This document shows, in pieces, positions 19,610-28,726 of a stretch of DNA of 45,274 nucleotides. Source of the stretch: Candidatus Gastranaerophilales bacterium Zag_111 (GTDB lineage: Bacteria; Cyanobacteriota; Vampirovibrionia; Gastranaerophilales; Gastranaerophilaceae). Location of the stretch: the NCBI GenBank assembly GCA_001899395.1, contig MOYD01000062.1, positions 211,963 through 257,236 of the forward strand. Reading direction: 5' to 3'. The notes under the pieces were generated by a model. That model worked only from the letters and a program-made list of their open reading frames with translations, ran no database searches and had not been told where the DNA came from. The position numbers were made by a program, and so were the translations under genes. Position 1 is the stretch's first letter; every line of letters begins with the position of its first letter.

Positions 19610-20338
19610 TTGGACAGAGTGGAAAACAGCAAAGGGTTCACACTTGCAGAAATCATTATTACACTTGGGATTATTGGTATTGTTGCAGCAATGACAATTC
19701 CTGTTTTAATATCAAAACTGCAAAAATTGCAAATTGAAGCACAAGCTAAGGAAAATTATTCAGTTATTGCGCAAGCAATGAAATTTAGCGAATATGATGA
19801 AACCGGAAGTATGGTTATCCCTTCTACGTCTATAGAAAACTCAAAAAAGTGGTTTGAGACTTTTTTAGCTCCTCACCTAAAAGTTGAACAAATATGCTAT
19901 CAACAAGCCGGCTGCTGGCACAAAAAAGGGGTAGTAAAAACCTTAAACAACCAAACCCCAAACTACGAAACATCTGTCGGAGAAAATGACGCAACAATAG
20001 GTTGGGTATCATTAACTTTTAGAACCGCCAAAGGGGCGTATTTTGATATTGATATTTCCTCAGCCGGCTCAACAGGAAATACATTTGGAGTAGACACAAA
20101 TTCTTCTACTATCCAATTTTATTTTGATGTAAACGGCGACAGAAAACCTAACATTATAGGCAAAGATATATATATAATGGTCTACGACACTGACAAAGGG
20201 CTTGTACCGGCAGGAGACAGTCGAACTAAAGAACAAGTTAAACAAAATTGCGAGCAAGGCAACGGTTACTGGTGTTTAAAATACCTAAAAGACAATGGTT
20301 GGGTTATAACAGATTCTGTATGGAAAAGAAAAAGATAA
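19610..20338 (+). CDS. Prepilin-like protein paired with an XRE regulator
   Basis: The start is TTG at 19610 (MDRVENSKG^FTLAEIIITLGIIGIVAAMTIPVL), chosen because GGAGGG lies 7 nt upstream. An in-frame ATG at 19595 or further upstream would run through the operator. Leader of 9 residues and mature protein of about 233 aa. The C-terminal part has DVNGDRKPNIIGKDIYIMVY and a closing C...GYWCLKYLKDNGW. It ends at a strong hairpin shared with the alcohol dehydrogenase gene. Control by the divergent XRE protein is inferred from the operators. Confidence 0.9.
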   Translation: MDRVENSKGFTLAEIIITLGIIGIVAAMTIPVLISKLQKLQIEAQAKENYSVIAQAMKFSEYDETGSMVIPSTSIENSKKWFETFLAPHLKVEQICYQQAGCWHKKGVVKTLNNQTPNYETSVGENDATIGWVSLTFRTAKGAYFDIDISSAGSTGNTFGVDTNSSTIQFYFDVNGDRKPNIIGKDIYIMVYDTDKGLVPAGDSRTKEQVKQNCEQGNGYWCLKYLKDNGWVITDSVWKRKR

Positions 20339-20342
20339 AAAT

Positions 20343-20371
20343 AAGGCGCCGGATTTTCAATCCGGCGCCTT
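20343..20371. terminator. Bidirectional terminator
   Basis: AAGGCGCCGGATT and AATCCGGCGCCTT form a 13-bp perfect stem with a TTC loop. On the minus strand it is followed by ATTTTTAT. It serves prepilin 19610-20338 and convergent alcohol dehydrogenase. Confidence 0.88.
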
Positions 20372-20376
20372 ATAAA

Positions 20377-21582
20377 TTATGCACTTAAAGATTCTTCATA
20401 AATCTTTCTAACAACTTCACGAGAGTTGCCGCTTGGTCCAATATTGATTAACGAATCAAGCGATGGAGTTGTAAACGCTAAATCAGTCAACTTATCAACA
20501 TCATCAGCGCTAAATCCCATATCTGTCAACTTTTCAGGAACATCGACAGATTTTAACCAAGCATAAACTCCGTCCGCTGCTTGTTGAGCTTCTGATGGGT
20601 CGCCTGTTAAGCCCGGCACGATTGGCGCTAAGACTTCTGACAATGTTGCGGCTCTGTCCTTATATATAGTTTTAACAACTGCCGGCAGCAGGATTGCCAA
20701 ACCTAAACCATGTGCTAATTCCGGTTTTACTGCACTTAACGGATGTTCTAAAGCGTGAGTGTAGTGAAGTAAGCCGTTATCAAAACTTACCCCGCCCATC
20801 ATTGCTGCATAAGCCAAGAAATATCTTGCTTCTAAATCTTCAGGGTTAGCAATTGCTTTTGGCAAGTATTTTGCAACAAGCTCTACTACTTGTTTGGCAA
20901 GCTCAATTGAATAAGGTGAAGCAACAAGTGATGTTGCTGCTTCTACAACGTGATTAACCGCATCGATTGAAACATATCTTGTCTGTTTTGGTGACAATTT
21001 TGTCATCAATTGCGGGTCATCAATCGCATAAGCAGGATAAATACAATCGTATGCAATTGCAGGTTTAAAATTCTTTTCAAGGTTTGTTACAACCGCAAAC
21101 CTATTAGTTTCAGTACCTGTGCCGTGAGTTAAATTAATTGAAATAATCGGTGCAGCCTTTGTCGGAGCAAAAGTAAAATCATAAAGCTCTTCCGCTGTTT
21201 TATCCGGATATTCTAACAAAATTGCAACTGATTTTCCGGCGTCTGTTGGTGAACCTCCGCCGATTGCGATTACGGCTTTTGCTCCAAAATCTTTTGCAAG
21301 TTTAAATGCGTCGTTTACGTGATGTGTGTTAGGGTTTGGGGTTACCTGGTCATAATTAACATAACCTATTCCGTTATCTTTCAAGGCTTTTTCAACAACA
21401 TCCCAGGCACCGGTTGCCTTGTAAGCGTTTCGCCCGGACATTACGATAACTTTGTCAACTCCCTTTGATTTAACATCTTTTAAAATATCATCAATTTTAT
21501 GAATTGCGCCAACGCCAAAGTAAACGTTAGTTCTTGTACGGATTTCACGCACTTCATTAATATTAATGTCTTTTTCCCACAT
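20377..21582 (-). CDS. Iron-containing alcohol dehydrogenase
   Basis: A 401-aa group III (iron-dependent) dehydrogenase. IGGGSPTDAGKSVAIL is the NAD(P)-binding and signature region. Metal ligands are suggested by AVNHVVEAATS and LLHYTHALEHPLSAVKPELAHG. It probably interconverts an aldehyde or ketone with an alcohol during fermentation; substrate and cofactor are not determined. ATG at 21582 has AAAGGAGAG 6 nt upstream. A second ATG at 21600 lies before this ribosome site. It is monocistronic. Confidence 0.92.
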   Translation of the reverse strand: MWEKDININEVREIRTRTNVYFGVGAIHKIDDILKDVKSKGVDKVIVMSGRNAYKATGAWDVVEKALKDNGIGYVNYDQVTPNPNTHHVNDAFKLAKDFGAKAVIAIGGGSPTDAGKSVAILLEYPDKTAEELYDFTFAPTKAAPIISINLTHGTGTETNRFAVVTNLEKNFKPAIAYDCIYPAYAIDDPQLMTKLSPKQTRYVSIDAVNHVVEAATSLVASPYSIELAKQVVELVAKYLPKAIANPEDLEARYFLAYAAMMGGVSFDNGLLHYTHALEHPLSAVKPELAHGLGLAILLPAVVKTIYKDRAATLSEVLAPIVPGLTGDPSEAQQAADGVYAWLKSVDVPEKLTDMGFSADDVDKLTDLAFTTPSLDSLINIGPSGNSREVVRKIYEESLSA

Positions 21583-21654
21583 AATAAACTCTCCTTTCAT
21601 TAAACCATTTACAGAAAAATTATAAGGCGTTAAAAATATATTTTCAAGCGGGGA

Positions 21655-21945
21655 TTAGATTTCAAAATTTTTTAAATTATCAGAAATATTGTTTTCCACA
21701 TTGTCAAGCAATTCAGACACACTCCAGTCAAATCCGGCAGCAAGACGTTTTAGCATAACAAGATTAGGAATTCTTATCCCGTTTTCAATCCGGCTTAAAG
21801 TTGCACAGGGAACATCGGTTTCATAAGAAAAAATTCTAAGGCTTTTTTTAGCAACACTTTGCCTAAGAAGTTTAAGGCTTTTGCCGAATTCTTTTATGTA
21901 TTCCTGTTCCTTTTGTGCTGCGTTGATTAAACCTTTACTTGACAT
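21655..21945 (-). CDS. XRE-family HTH regulator, probably leaderless
   Basis: A 96-aa protein with one HTH domain (FGKSLKLLRQSVAKKSLRIF, then DVPCATLSRIENGIRIPNL). It is divergent from prepilin 22016-22681 by 70 nt. No Shine-Dalgarno site is present; a perfect TATAAT lies exactly 6 nt before the ATG, as for the other small XRE genes here. An 18-bp palindrome sits between the two genes. Probably a dedicated repressor of the prepilin and of itself. Confidence 0.88.
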   Translation of the reverse strand: MSSKGLINAAQKEQEYIKEFGKSLKLLRQSVAKKSLRIFSYETDVPCATLSRIENGIRIPNLVMLKRLAAGFDWSVSELLDNVENNISDNLKNFEI

Positions 21946-21951
21946 ATCTAA

Positions 21952-21995
21952 ATTATAAAGTTATCATATACCTACAGTGTTTCCATATGGGAACA
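21952..21995. promoter_or_regulatory. Divergent control region with palindrome, XRE 21655-21945 / prepilin 22016-22681
   Basis: TATAAT at 21952-21957 (minus strand) serves the XRE gene. TGTTTCCATATGGGAACA (21978-21995) is an 18-bp palindrome with one mismatched pair, just upstream of the prepilin ribosome site, and a likely operator. Confidence 0.65.
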
Positions 21996-22015
21996 TGCTT
22001 ATTAAGGAGGTATCT

Positions 22016-22681
22016 ATGAAAAGACAAGCTTTTACATTAGCTGAAACGCTTATTACATTAGGGATAATCGGGGTTGTTGCGGCAATAACAATTCCTATGC
22101 TTCAAACAAAACTTCAAGAAATTCAAACCGTATCAAGGCTGAAAGAAACTTATTCCATTCTGTCTCAAGCAATAAAATTAGCAGGCGAAGATTACGGTTA
22201 CCCGGAAGAATGGGGGCTAACAGGACGAAATGCAGAAAGTACACAAATTATTGCACCTAAAATTATACCTTACATAAAAGTGGCTGTTGATTGCGGGTTA
22301 GGTTCCGTAAATAATGATAAATGTTTTCCGGACAGTACTTTAAGATTAAACGGAACAAGCTCAAGTTCATCAACATTCGACAGTAAAAAATACTATATCA
22401 GTCTGTTAAACGGGACATCAGTTGCAATTGAAAGTGCAGCTATAGTCAACGACATATATATGTATTTTTTAGTAGACACAAACGGCACTGCAAAACCTAA
22501 CACATGGGGCAAAGATATATTTGAATTTTCCTACAGACCTATACTAGGACTTGTACCTTCCGGACACCCTGATTTTAACAATACATATAAAGAGACTTGC
22601 GCAAATATAAGCGGAACAGGATATGGTTGTGCTTATTATGTTTTAAATTTTGGTACAATGGACTATCTTAAAAAGAAATAA
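22016..22681 (+). CDS. Prepilin-like protein paired with an XRE regulator
   Basis: A 221-aa prepilin with leader MKRQA and processing site A^FTLAETLITLGIIGVVAAITIP. The residue before F is Ala rather than the usual Gly, so processing may differ. ATG at 22016 follows AAGGAGG; the in-frame upstream extension overlaps the palindrome and is unlikely. The C-terminal part has DTNGTAKPNTWGKDIFEF and the closing GYGCAYYVLNFGTMDYL. No clear terminator follows before the transporter gene. Confidence 0.9.
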   Translation: MKRQAFTLAETLITLGIIGVVAAITIPMLQTKLQEIQTVSRLKETYSILSQAIKLAGEDYGYPEEWGLTGRNAESTQIIAPKIIPYIKVAVDCGLGSVNNDKCFPDSTLRLNGTSSSSSTFDSKKYYISLLNGTSVAIESAAIVNDIYMYFLVDTNGTAKPNTWGKDIFEFSYRPILGLVPSGHPDFNNTYKETCANISGTGYGCAYYVLNFGTMDYLKKK

Positions 22682-22770
22682 TCCTTAAATTTTAACAAAT
22701 TTTACAAAAATTGCCCGAATGTACAATGCTGAGCATGTTTGTTTTATAATTCAAATTAAGAGGTTATAAT

Positions 22771-24090
22771 TTGAAACACTCAAGACTTACATTACTGATA
22801 TTTATAGCGCTTATATTAGGTGTGTTATTTGGTCATTTTGCCCCGCATTTGGCTGTAAAAATGCGCGCATTTGCACTCATTTTCCTACGCATGGTAAAAA
22901 TGATTATCGCACCTTTGTTATTCGCGACGCTCGTTACAGGTATTGCCGGTCATGGCGATACTAAAAAACTTGGCAAAATCGGGATTAAAACAATAATCTA
23001 TTTTGAAGTTGTCACAACATTAGCGCTAATTATCGGGCTTACAATGGGGAATATCTTCAACCCGGGCAAAGGCTTTGTCACAGGCACTGTTGCAAACCCC
23101 GAACTGTTAAAAGAAGCCGGCTTAATGGCTGTAACAACTCCGCATACCTCAATATCAGAAATGATTGTCAATGTTTTCCCGACAAGTATTGTGCAGGCAA
23201 TGTCAGAAGGAAACTTACTGCAAATTGTTGTATTTTCAATATTTATGGCAATTGCGATATGCGCGGTAGGCGAAAAAGCAAAACCTGTTATGGACGTTTT
23301 GCATTCGGTTTCACAGATTATGTTCAAATTTACAGAATACGTAATGTATTTTGCACCGCTTGGTATTTTTGGCGCTATCGCCTCAACTGTTGGGATGAAC
23401 GGGTTATCAATTCTTAAAAACTACGCAAAAATAATATTTTCACTATACACAGCGCTTGCCGTATTTGTTCTGATAGTATTTTTTATCGCTTGCAAATACG
23501 CGCGGATATCGTTCAGAAGTTTGTTAAAAGCAATTCAGGAACCCGCGATTTTAGCATTCTCAACTGCTAGTTCAGAAGCAGCTTTTCCAAAAGCAATCGA
23601 AATTATGGAGCGGTTTGGTGTTCCTCAAAATATCGTAAGTTTTGTTATGCCAACCGGTTACACGTTTAACCTTGACGGAAGTACGCTCTACCTTGCAATG
23701 GCGGTTATTTTCTCATCTCAAATTTGCGGAATAAATCTTGATATTAACCAACAAATACTTATGATGCTTGCACTTATGCTCACTAGCAAAGGAATTGCAG
23801 GTGTTCCAAGGGTTTCACTCGTCGTACTTGCCGGAACGCTTTCAAGTTTTAACATTCCGATTATAGGTGTTGCAATTTTGCTTGGCATCGACCAAATTCT
23901 TGATATGGGTAGAACTACAGTTAACCTTGTAGGAAACTGTGTTGCAACAGTTGTTATTGCACGTTGGGAAAATGAATTTAATTATGATAAAATGAAATTA
24001 TTTTTAAAAGAAACCGATGAAGAAAAATCAGATTTTAACTTCGGCGGTATAAAAAAGATTTGTGATAAAGTAACTAAAACAGAGGGATAA
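22771..24090 (+). CDS. Dicarboxylate/amino acid:cation symporter (DAACS/SLC1 family)
   Basis: A 439-aa multi-span membrane protein that takes up C4-dicarboxylates or acidic amino acids with Na+ or H+. It shows the family motifs KMIIAPLLFATLVTGIAG, STASSEAAFP (first hairpin, serine-rich) and PTGYTFNLDGSTLY (unwound TM7), and a MLTSKGIAGVP second hairpin. The start is TTG at 22771 with AAGAGG upstream. A TATAAT is at 22745-22750. ileS begins 3 nt after its stop, so the two genes are probably co-transcribed. Confidence 0.93.
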   Translation: MKHSRLTLLIFIALILGVLFGHFAPHLAVKMRAFALIFLRMVKMIIAPLLFATLVTGIAGHGDTKKLGKIGIKTIIYFEVVTTLALIIGLTMGNIFNPGKGFVTGTVANPELLKEAGLMAVTTPHTSISEMIVNVFPTSIVQAMSEGNLLQIVVFSIFMAIAICAVGEKAKPVMDVLHSVSQIMFKFTEYVMYFAPLGIFGAIASTVGMNGLSILKNYAKIIFSLYTALAVFVLIVFFIACKYARISFRSLLKAIQEPAILAFSTASSEAAFPKAIEIMERFGVPQNIVSFVMPTGYTFNLDGSTLYLAMAVIFSSQICGINLDINQQILMMLALMLTSKGIAGVPRVSLVVLAGTLSSFNIPIIGVAILLGIDQILDMGRTTVNLVGNCVATVVIARWENEFNYDKMKLFLKETDEEKSDFNFGGIKKICDKVTKTEG

Positions 24091-24093
24091 ATT

Positions 24094-26901
24094 ATGGCAG
24101 AAACGACTAAAACTGAGTACAAAAACACTCTTAATTTGCCTCAAACAACCTTAGCAATGAGAGCAAATGCAACAGTCAGAGAGTTAGAAATCCAAAAATT
24201 TTGGGAAGAAAATAAAATCTATGACAAAATGACCTCAAATAAAGACAAGACAAATGCTTTTATATTGCACGACGGACCACCTTATTTGAGTTCTGAAAAA
24301 ATCCACGTCGGTACTGCTTTAAATAAAATTTTAAAAGACATTCTAATCAAATACAAATCAATGCAAGGATTTTACGCACCGTATGTTCCGGGTTATGACG
24401 GACACGGACTGCCGATTGAAAACGCGGTAGTAAAAAACATCAAAGGCGGACGCCACGCCATCTCAGAAGTTGAATTGCGAGCAAAATGCAGAGAATTTGC
24501 ACACAAAAACCTCAAAGGTCAAGAAAATGAATTCAGACGTCTAGGGGTTTTAGGCAATTGGGAAAAACCTTACCTCACAATTGACCCGCAATACGAAGCT
24601 GAACAAGTAAGAGTTTTTGGGGAAATGTACAAAAAAGGTTACATTGAAAAAGGTTTAAAACCTGTTTACTGGTGTGCAGCATGCGAAACCGCGCTTGCAG
24701 AAGCAGAAGTCGAATACGCAGACCACACATCAACATCTATTTATGTAAGGTTTAAATTTGATGATGAAGCGGTTAATAAAATAGAAAAACTAATTAACCT
24801 TCCAAACAAAAACGTTTACGCAATCATCTGGACAACAACACCATGGACAATTCCTTCAAATATGGCTATTTCAATGCACCCAAGGTTTGAATACAGTTTC
24901 TTTAGCTACAAAGACAGCGTTTATGTTGCAGCAACCGAACTTTTAAGTTCATTCCTAAAAGATGTTGAATGGGATGAAGCGGACATAAAAATCCTTGGAA
25001 CTTGTAAAGGGCAGGATTTAGAACTTTTAAATACACAACATCCGCTTGTAGACAGAAAATCACCAATAATTCTAGGTGAACACGTAACACTTGATGCCGG
25101 TACAGGTTCAGTTCACACTGCACCGGGTCATGGTCTTGAAGACTACGAGGTGGGATGTAAATACAATATTGAGGTATTTTCACCGCTTGACGGACAGGGA
25201 ATTTGGACAGATGTTGTAGGAATTCCGGAACTTGTTGGGGTACCTTACTACAAAGGCAATTCAATGGTTATTGAAATGCTTCAAAATTGCGGAGCGTTAC
25301 TAATGCAGCAAGATATCCAACACAGTTACCCGCACTGCTGGAGATGTAAAAAACCGGTTATTTACCGCGCAACACCGCAATGGTTTGTAAAAGTTGACAA
25401 ATTCAGAGATGAAACACTTAACGCAATCCACGGAGTAAAATGGATTCCTGCAAGCGGAGAAAACAGAATTGGTAACATGGTTGAAAGCCGCACAGATTGG
25501 TGCATTTCCCGCCAGAGAGCATGGGGTGTGCCAATTCCGATTTTCTACTGTGAAGACTGCGGTGAAGTCATCTGCACAGATGAAACAATTGAAAACGTTG
25601 CAAAAATCTTTGATAAAGAAAGTTCAGACGCTTGGGTAAAATATTCAGCAGAAGAACTTCTTCCGCAAGGTTTTGTATGTCCAAAATGCGGCAAAACTCA
25701 CTTCAGAAAAGAAAAAGACATAATGGATGTCTGGTTTGATTCTGGAGTTTCTTGGCGTGCGGTAGTTGAAAAACGAGCAGAAGAACTTGGGCACACACCT
25801 GTTGATATGTATCTGGAAGGCTCTGACCAACACAGAGGCTGGTTCCAATCTTCACTTTTAACATCAATTGCAACTCAGGGCAAAGCACCTTATAAACAGG
25901 TTTTGACACACGGTTTTGTGTTTGGCGAAGACGGACGCAAAATGTCTAAATCACTTGGCAACTACATCAGACCGGACGATATTATCAAAAACTACGGCGC
26001 TGATATATTAAGACTTTGGGCTGCCTCAGTTGATTACAGAAACGACATCAAAATCGGAAACAACATCATCGGACAACTAACAGAAATATTCAAAAAAACT
26101 CGTAACACTGCAAGATTTTTGAGCGGAAACCTGTTTGACTTCGACCCTGCCGTTGATTATGTTGAGTATGACAAACTTAAAAATATTGATAAGTTTGCTT
26201 TGCACAAATTAAATAAACTAATCGCTGAAGTCACAGAAGCATTTGAGAACTATGAATTCTACAAATATTTCCAATGCTTACAAAACTTTGCGGCAAACGA
26301 TTTAAGCTCATTCTACCTTGATATTGTAAAAGACAGATTGTACACAGCAGGCAAAAAATCACTTTCGCGCAGAGCATGCCAGACAGTTTTATATGAAAAC
26401 CTTATGGCGCTTGTCCGAATGCTTGCACCTGTAATGCCTCACCAGGCAGAAGACATATGGCAAAATATTCCGGATGTTCAAAAAGGCGGTCTGGTAAGTA
26501 TCTTGCTGGCTGATTGGGCAAAAGTTAATGACAAATGGAATAACCAAGAATTAGAAGAAGAATTCGGTAAAATTCTCAAATCCCGCGAGGTTGTATCCCG
26601 CGCAATAGAACCATTAAGAGCTGACAAAAAAGTAGGAAGCTCATTAGAAGTTGCGGTTTGGGTTAAAGCAGACGATGATACAGCGTTAAAAGCAAACGAA
26701 AATGACCTTGCTGATATTTATATCGTGTCACAGGCAGCTCTAACAAATGAGGCACCAACAGAAGTTCTGAATGAACACAACGAAGAGGGGTACACTGTAT
26801 GGGTAACCAAAGCTCAAGGCGAAAAATGCACAAGATGTTGGAAATACCGCCAACTTAACAACGACGGCATATGTTCAGATTGTGAAGAAGCAGTAAAATA
26901 A
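24094..26901 (+). CDS. ileS: Isoleucine--tRNA ligase
   Basis: A 935-aa class I synthetase charging tRNA-Ile. The HIGH-type motif is in PPYLSSEKIHVGTALNK, the KMSKS loop in FGEDGRKMSKSLGNYI, and the CP1 editing domain contains TTTPWTIPSN and GTGSVHTAPGHG. The C-terminal zinc site is CTRCWKYRQLNNDGICSDC. The length and zinc finger fit the bacterial type. It begins 3 nt after the transporter and ends in a terminator shared with convergent prepilin copy 2. Confidence 0.97.
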   Translation: MAETTKTEYKNTLNLPQTTLAMRANATVRELEIQKFWEENKIYDKMTSNKDKTNAFILHDGPPYLSSEKIHVGTALNKILKDILIKYKSMQGFYAPYVPGYDGHGLPIENAVVKNIKGGRHAISEVELRAKCREFAHKNLKGQENEFRRLGVLGNWEKPYLTIDPQYEAEQVRVFGEMYKKGYIEKGLKPVYWCAACETALAEAEVEYADHTSTSIYVRFKFDDEAVNKIEKLINLPNKNVYAIIWTTTPWTIPSNMAISMHPRFEYSFFSYKDSVYVAATELLSSFLKDVEWDEADIKILGTCKGQDLELLNTQHPLVDRKSPIILGEHVTLDAGTGSVHTAPGHGLEDYEVGCKYNIEVFSPLDGQGIWTDVVGIPELVGVPYYKGNSMVIEMLQNCGALLMQQDIQHSYPHCWRCKKPVIYRATPQWFVKVDKFRDETLNAIHGVKWIPASGENRIGNMVESRTDWCISRQRAWGVPIPIFYCEDCGEVICTDETIENVAKIFDKESSDAWVKYSAEELLPQGFVCPKCGKTHFRKEKDIMDVWFDSGVSWRAVVEKRAEELGHTPVDMYLEGSDQHRGWFQSSLLTSIATQGKAPYKQVLTHGFVFGEDGRKMSKSLGNYIRPDDIIKNYGADILRLWAASVDYRNDIKIGNNIIGQLTEIFKKTRNTARFLSGNLFDFDPAVDYVEYDKLKNIDKFALHKLNKLIAEVTEAFENYEFYKYFQCLQNFAANDLSSFYLDIVKDRLYTAGKKSLSRRACQTVLYENLMALVRMLAPVMPHQAEDIWQNIPDVQKGGLVSILLADWAKVNDKWNNQELEEEFGKILKSREVVSRAIEPLRADKKVGSSLEVAVWVKADDDTALKANENDLADIYIVSQAALTNEAPTEVLNEHNEEGYTVWVTKAQGEKCTRCWKYRQLNNDGICSDCEEAVK

Positions 26902-26903
26902 AC

Positions 26904-26933
26904 AAAAATCCCTCTATAAAGAGGGATTTTTTT
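26904..26933. terminator. Bidirectional terminator between ileS and prepilin copy 2
   Basis: AATCCCTCT, loop ATAA, AGAGGGATT, with A5 before and T7 after. The last base of the prepilin stop codon region overlaps the T run. Confidence 0.88.
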
Positions 26934-27670
26934 ATTGAAGCATTTGCAATCCTGTCTTACCGCCTTTTTCTCTATATGAGCAACCACTTTGTTTTATATA
27001 TAACTTTGAACCGGATTTGTCAGACATTATCATAAATGCAAAAATATCATATCCCCATTTATTAGGTTTTTTATTCCCGTTTATATCAATAAAAAATATT
27101 TTTGGATAAGTTGTAGGCAACGGGTTATAAAATCCGATAATAGTTCCGTCTGCTAATACCCAAGCCGGATTGCTGTTAAGAATATTATTTGTTAAAAAAC
27201 CCGCACAACCACCCTTCATCTCATCGCTTAATTCATTACCGTCATTGTTATCTTCATAAACCTTGTCAAGACCTTTATAATTTGGAATACAGCCATTTTT
27301 ATATGCTTGATTTTCACATATATGAGAAACTTTTAATACTGTTTTCAATTCTTCATACAAGGCAGTACATTGTGCCGGGTCCGCCAGACCTTGGTTATAT
27401 CCCGTACTTTCAATATAGTAACAGTCATATATTGTATCATTTTTCTCATAAACAAGCTTCAGAGCCTGGTTCATCGTACTGACAGCTTCTTTGTATTGCT
27501 GTTTTAAAACAATCCACCTAATCTGTGACATCAATGTAGGAATTGTCATGGCAGCGACAACACCAATGATACCAAGGGTTATTAAAACCTCAGCCAGCGT
27601 AAACCCTTTAGTGGAGAGCTTTAACGGTGCCCCCCCCCCCGTTTTTCAAGCTATGATTGAATTTTAACAT
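26932..27670 (-). CDS. Prepilin-like protein with poly-G leader, out of frame as sequenced
   Basis: ATG at 27670 follows AAAGGAGAG and begins MLKFNHSLKN, then a G11 tract. The start frame continues GGGGTVKALH and stops. The body (APLKLSTKG^FTLAEVLITLGIIGVVAAMTIPTL) is one nucleotide out of frame. With G10 a 245-aa prepilin with a 22-residue leader results. In the body frame a TGA lies directly upstream of the tract, so no alternative upstream start exists. The mature part has DINGNKKPNKWGYDIFAFMIM. The gene is monocistronic between ileS and rpsB, with no XRE neighbour. Confidence 0.85.
27630..27640 (-). repeat. Poly-G tract (G11) in prepilin leader, copy 2
   Basis: Eleven uninterrupted G on the coding strand between CTTGAAAAAC and CACCGTTAAAGC. 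Ten would join the start codon to the pilin body. Confidence 0.92.
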
Positions 27671-27700
27671 ATTATACTCTCCTTTTGTTTGTACAAAATA

Positions 27701-27729
27701 AGTTTAGCATTTTTTACAAATTTTGTAAA
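27701..27729 (-). promoter_or_regulatory. Promoter of poly-G prepilin copy 2
   Basis: Minus strand TTTACA (27724-27729), a 17-nt spacer and TAAACT (27701-27706), about 30 nt before the start codon. Confidence 0.6.
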
Positions 27730-27805
27730 GTTATGATTTGAGTTTTAAGTTTTATTGCTGAATTATTTGCATAATAATGTTTTTGGTATATCATTATATT
27801 GGTTA

Positions 27806-27900
27806 CATTAGCCTGATAGGTTCAGCCCTAGTCGGCGGTGTTTGATAAAGTTTTAGAGCTTTATTTGCCCCGATGAGGCTTTGCAGCCCGTAGTACAACA
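27806..27900 (+). promoter_or_regulatory. Candidate structured 5' leader of rpsB
   Basis: A G/C-richer stretch stands out from AT-rich surroundings directly upstream of rpsB. It contains local complementarities: ATAAAG...CTTTAT around TTTTAGAG, enclosed by TCGG...CCGA, then GGCT-TTGC-AGCC. Ribosomal protein operons often have autoregulatory leaders, so S2 binding is plausible, but I did not match it to a known family. Confidence 0.35.
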
Positions 27901-27922
27901 CATAAACATAAGGAGAAAACCG

Positions 27923-28699
27923 ATGCCAACAGCATCTATGATTGAACTTTTAGAAGCAGGTGTACACTTCGGACACCAAACTCAAAGATGGAACCCTAAA
28001 ATGAAACCGTATATTTACGGTGCTAGAAACGGGATTTACGTTATTGACTTGAGAAAAACTACTGATTTATTGGATGAAGCATACAATTTAATCAGAGACT
28101 ACGCCGCAAAAGGCAAAAATGTTTTATTTGTAGGAACAAAAAAACAAGCTGCAGAAGTTGTTGCAGAAGAAGCTGCTCGTTCAGGCGCTTACTACATCAA
28201 CAGAAGATGGTTAGGCGGCATGCTTACTAACTTTGAAACAATCAGAGGCAGAGTTAATAAATTAAAAGAAATGGAAGAGTTCATTTCTAACGGTTATATT
28301 GACAAACTTCCGAAAAAAGAAGTTGCACAAATTAACAGACAACTTGCTAAATTATCTAAAACTTTAGGCGGTATCAAGGAAATGAGAGGATTACCGGACG
28401 TAATCTTTATCGTTGACCAGGCAAAAGAAGAAATCGCTATTAAAGAAGCTAACAAATTAGGTATTCCTGTTGTATGTTTAGCTGATACAAACGCTAACCC
28501 TGACGGCATTAACTACATTATCCCTGGTAATGACGATGCTATCAGATCTATCAAATTGATTACATCTAAACTGGCAGACGCTGTTTTGGAAGGTAAACAA
28601 TTGAGAGAAAACAAGGCAAACGAAGCTAAAAAAATCGAAAAGATTTCAGCAGAAGATGCCGGTGTAACTGAAGAAGTTAAGACTGAAGAAACTGTATAG
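27923..28699 (+). CDS. rpsB: 30S ribosomal protein S2
   Basis: A 258-aa S2 protein of the small subunit. Recognised from [55 protein letters not shown] and [30 protein letters not shown] at 27923 follows AAGGAG; an in-frame upstream extension to 27881 lacks a ribosome site. It has a short acidic C-terminal tail. It is followed 27 nt later by tsf, the classic rpsB-tsf order. Confidence 0.97.
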   Translation: MPTASMIELLEAGVHFGHQTQRWNPKMKPYIYGARNGIYVIDLRKTTDLLDEAYNLIRDYAAKGKNVLFVGTKKQAAEVVAEEAARSGAYYINRRWLGGMLTNFETIRGRVNKLKEMEEFISNGYIDKLPKKEVAQINRQLAKLSKTLGGIKEMRGLPDVIFIVDQAKEEIAIKEANKLGIPVVCLADTNANPDGINYIIPGNDDAIRSIKLITSKLADAVLEGKQLRENKANEAKKIEKISAEDAGVTEEVKTEETV

Positions 28700-28726
28700 T
28701 CTTCCTAAAAAAGAAGGAGAAAATAA

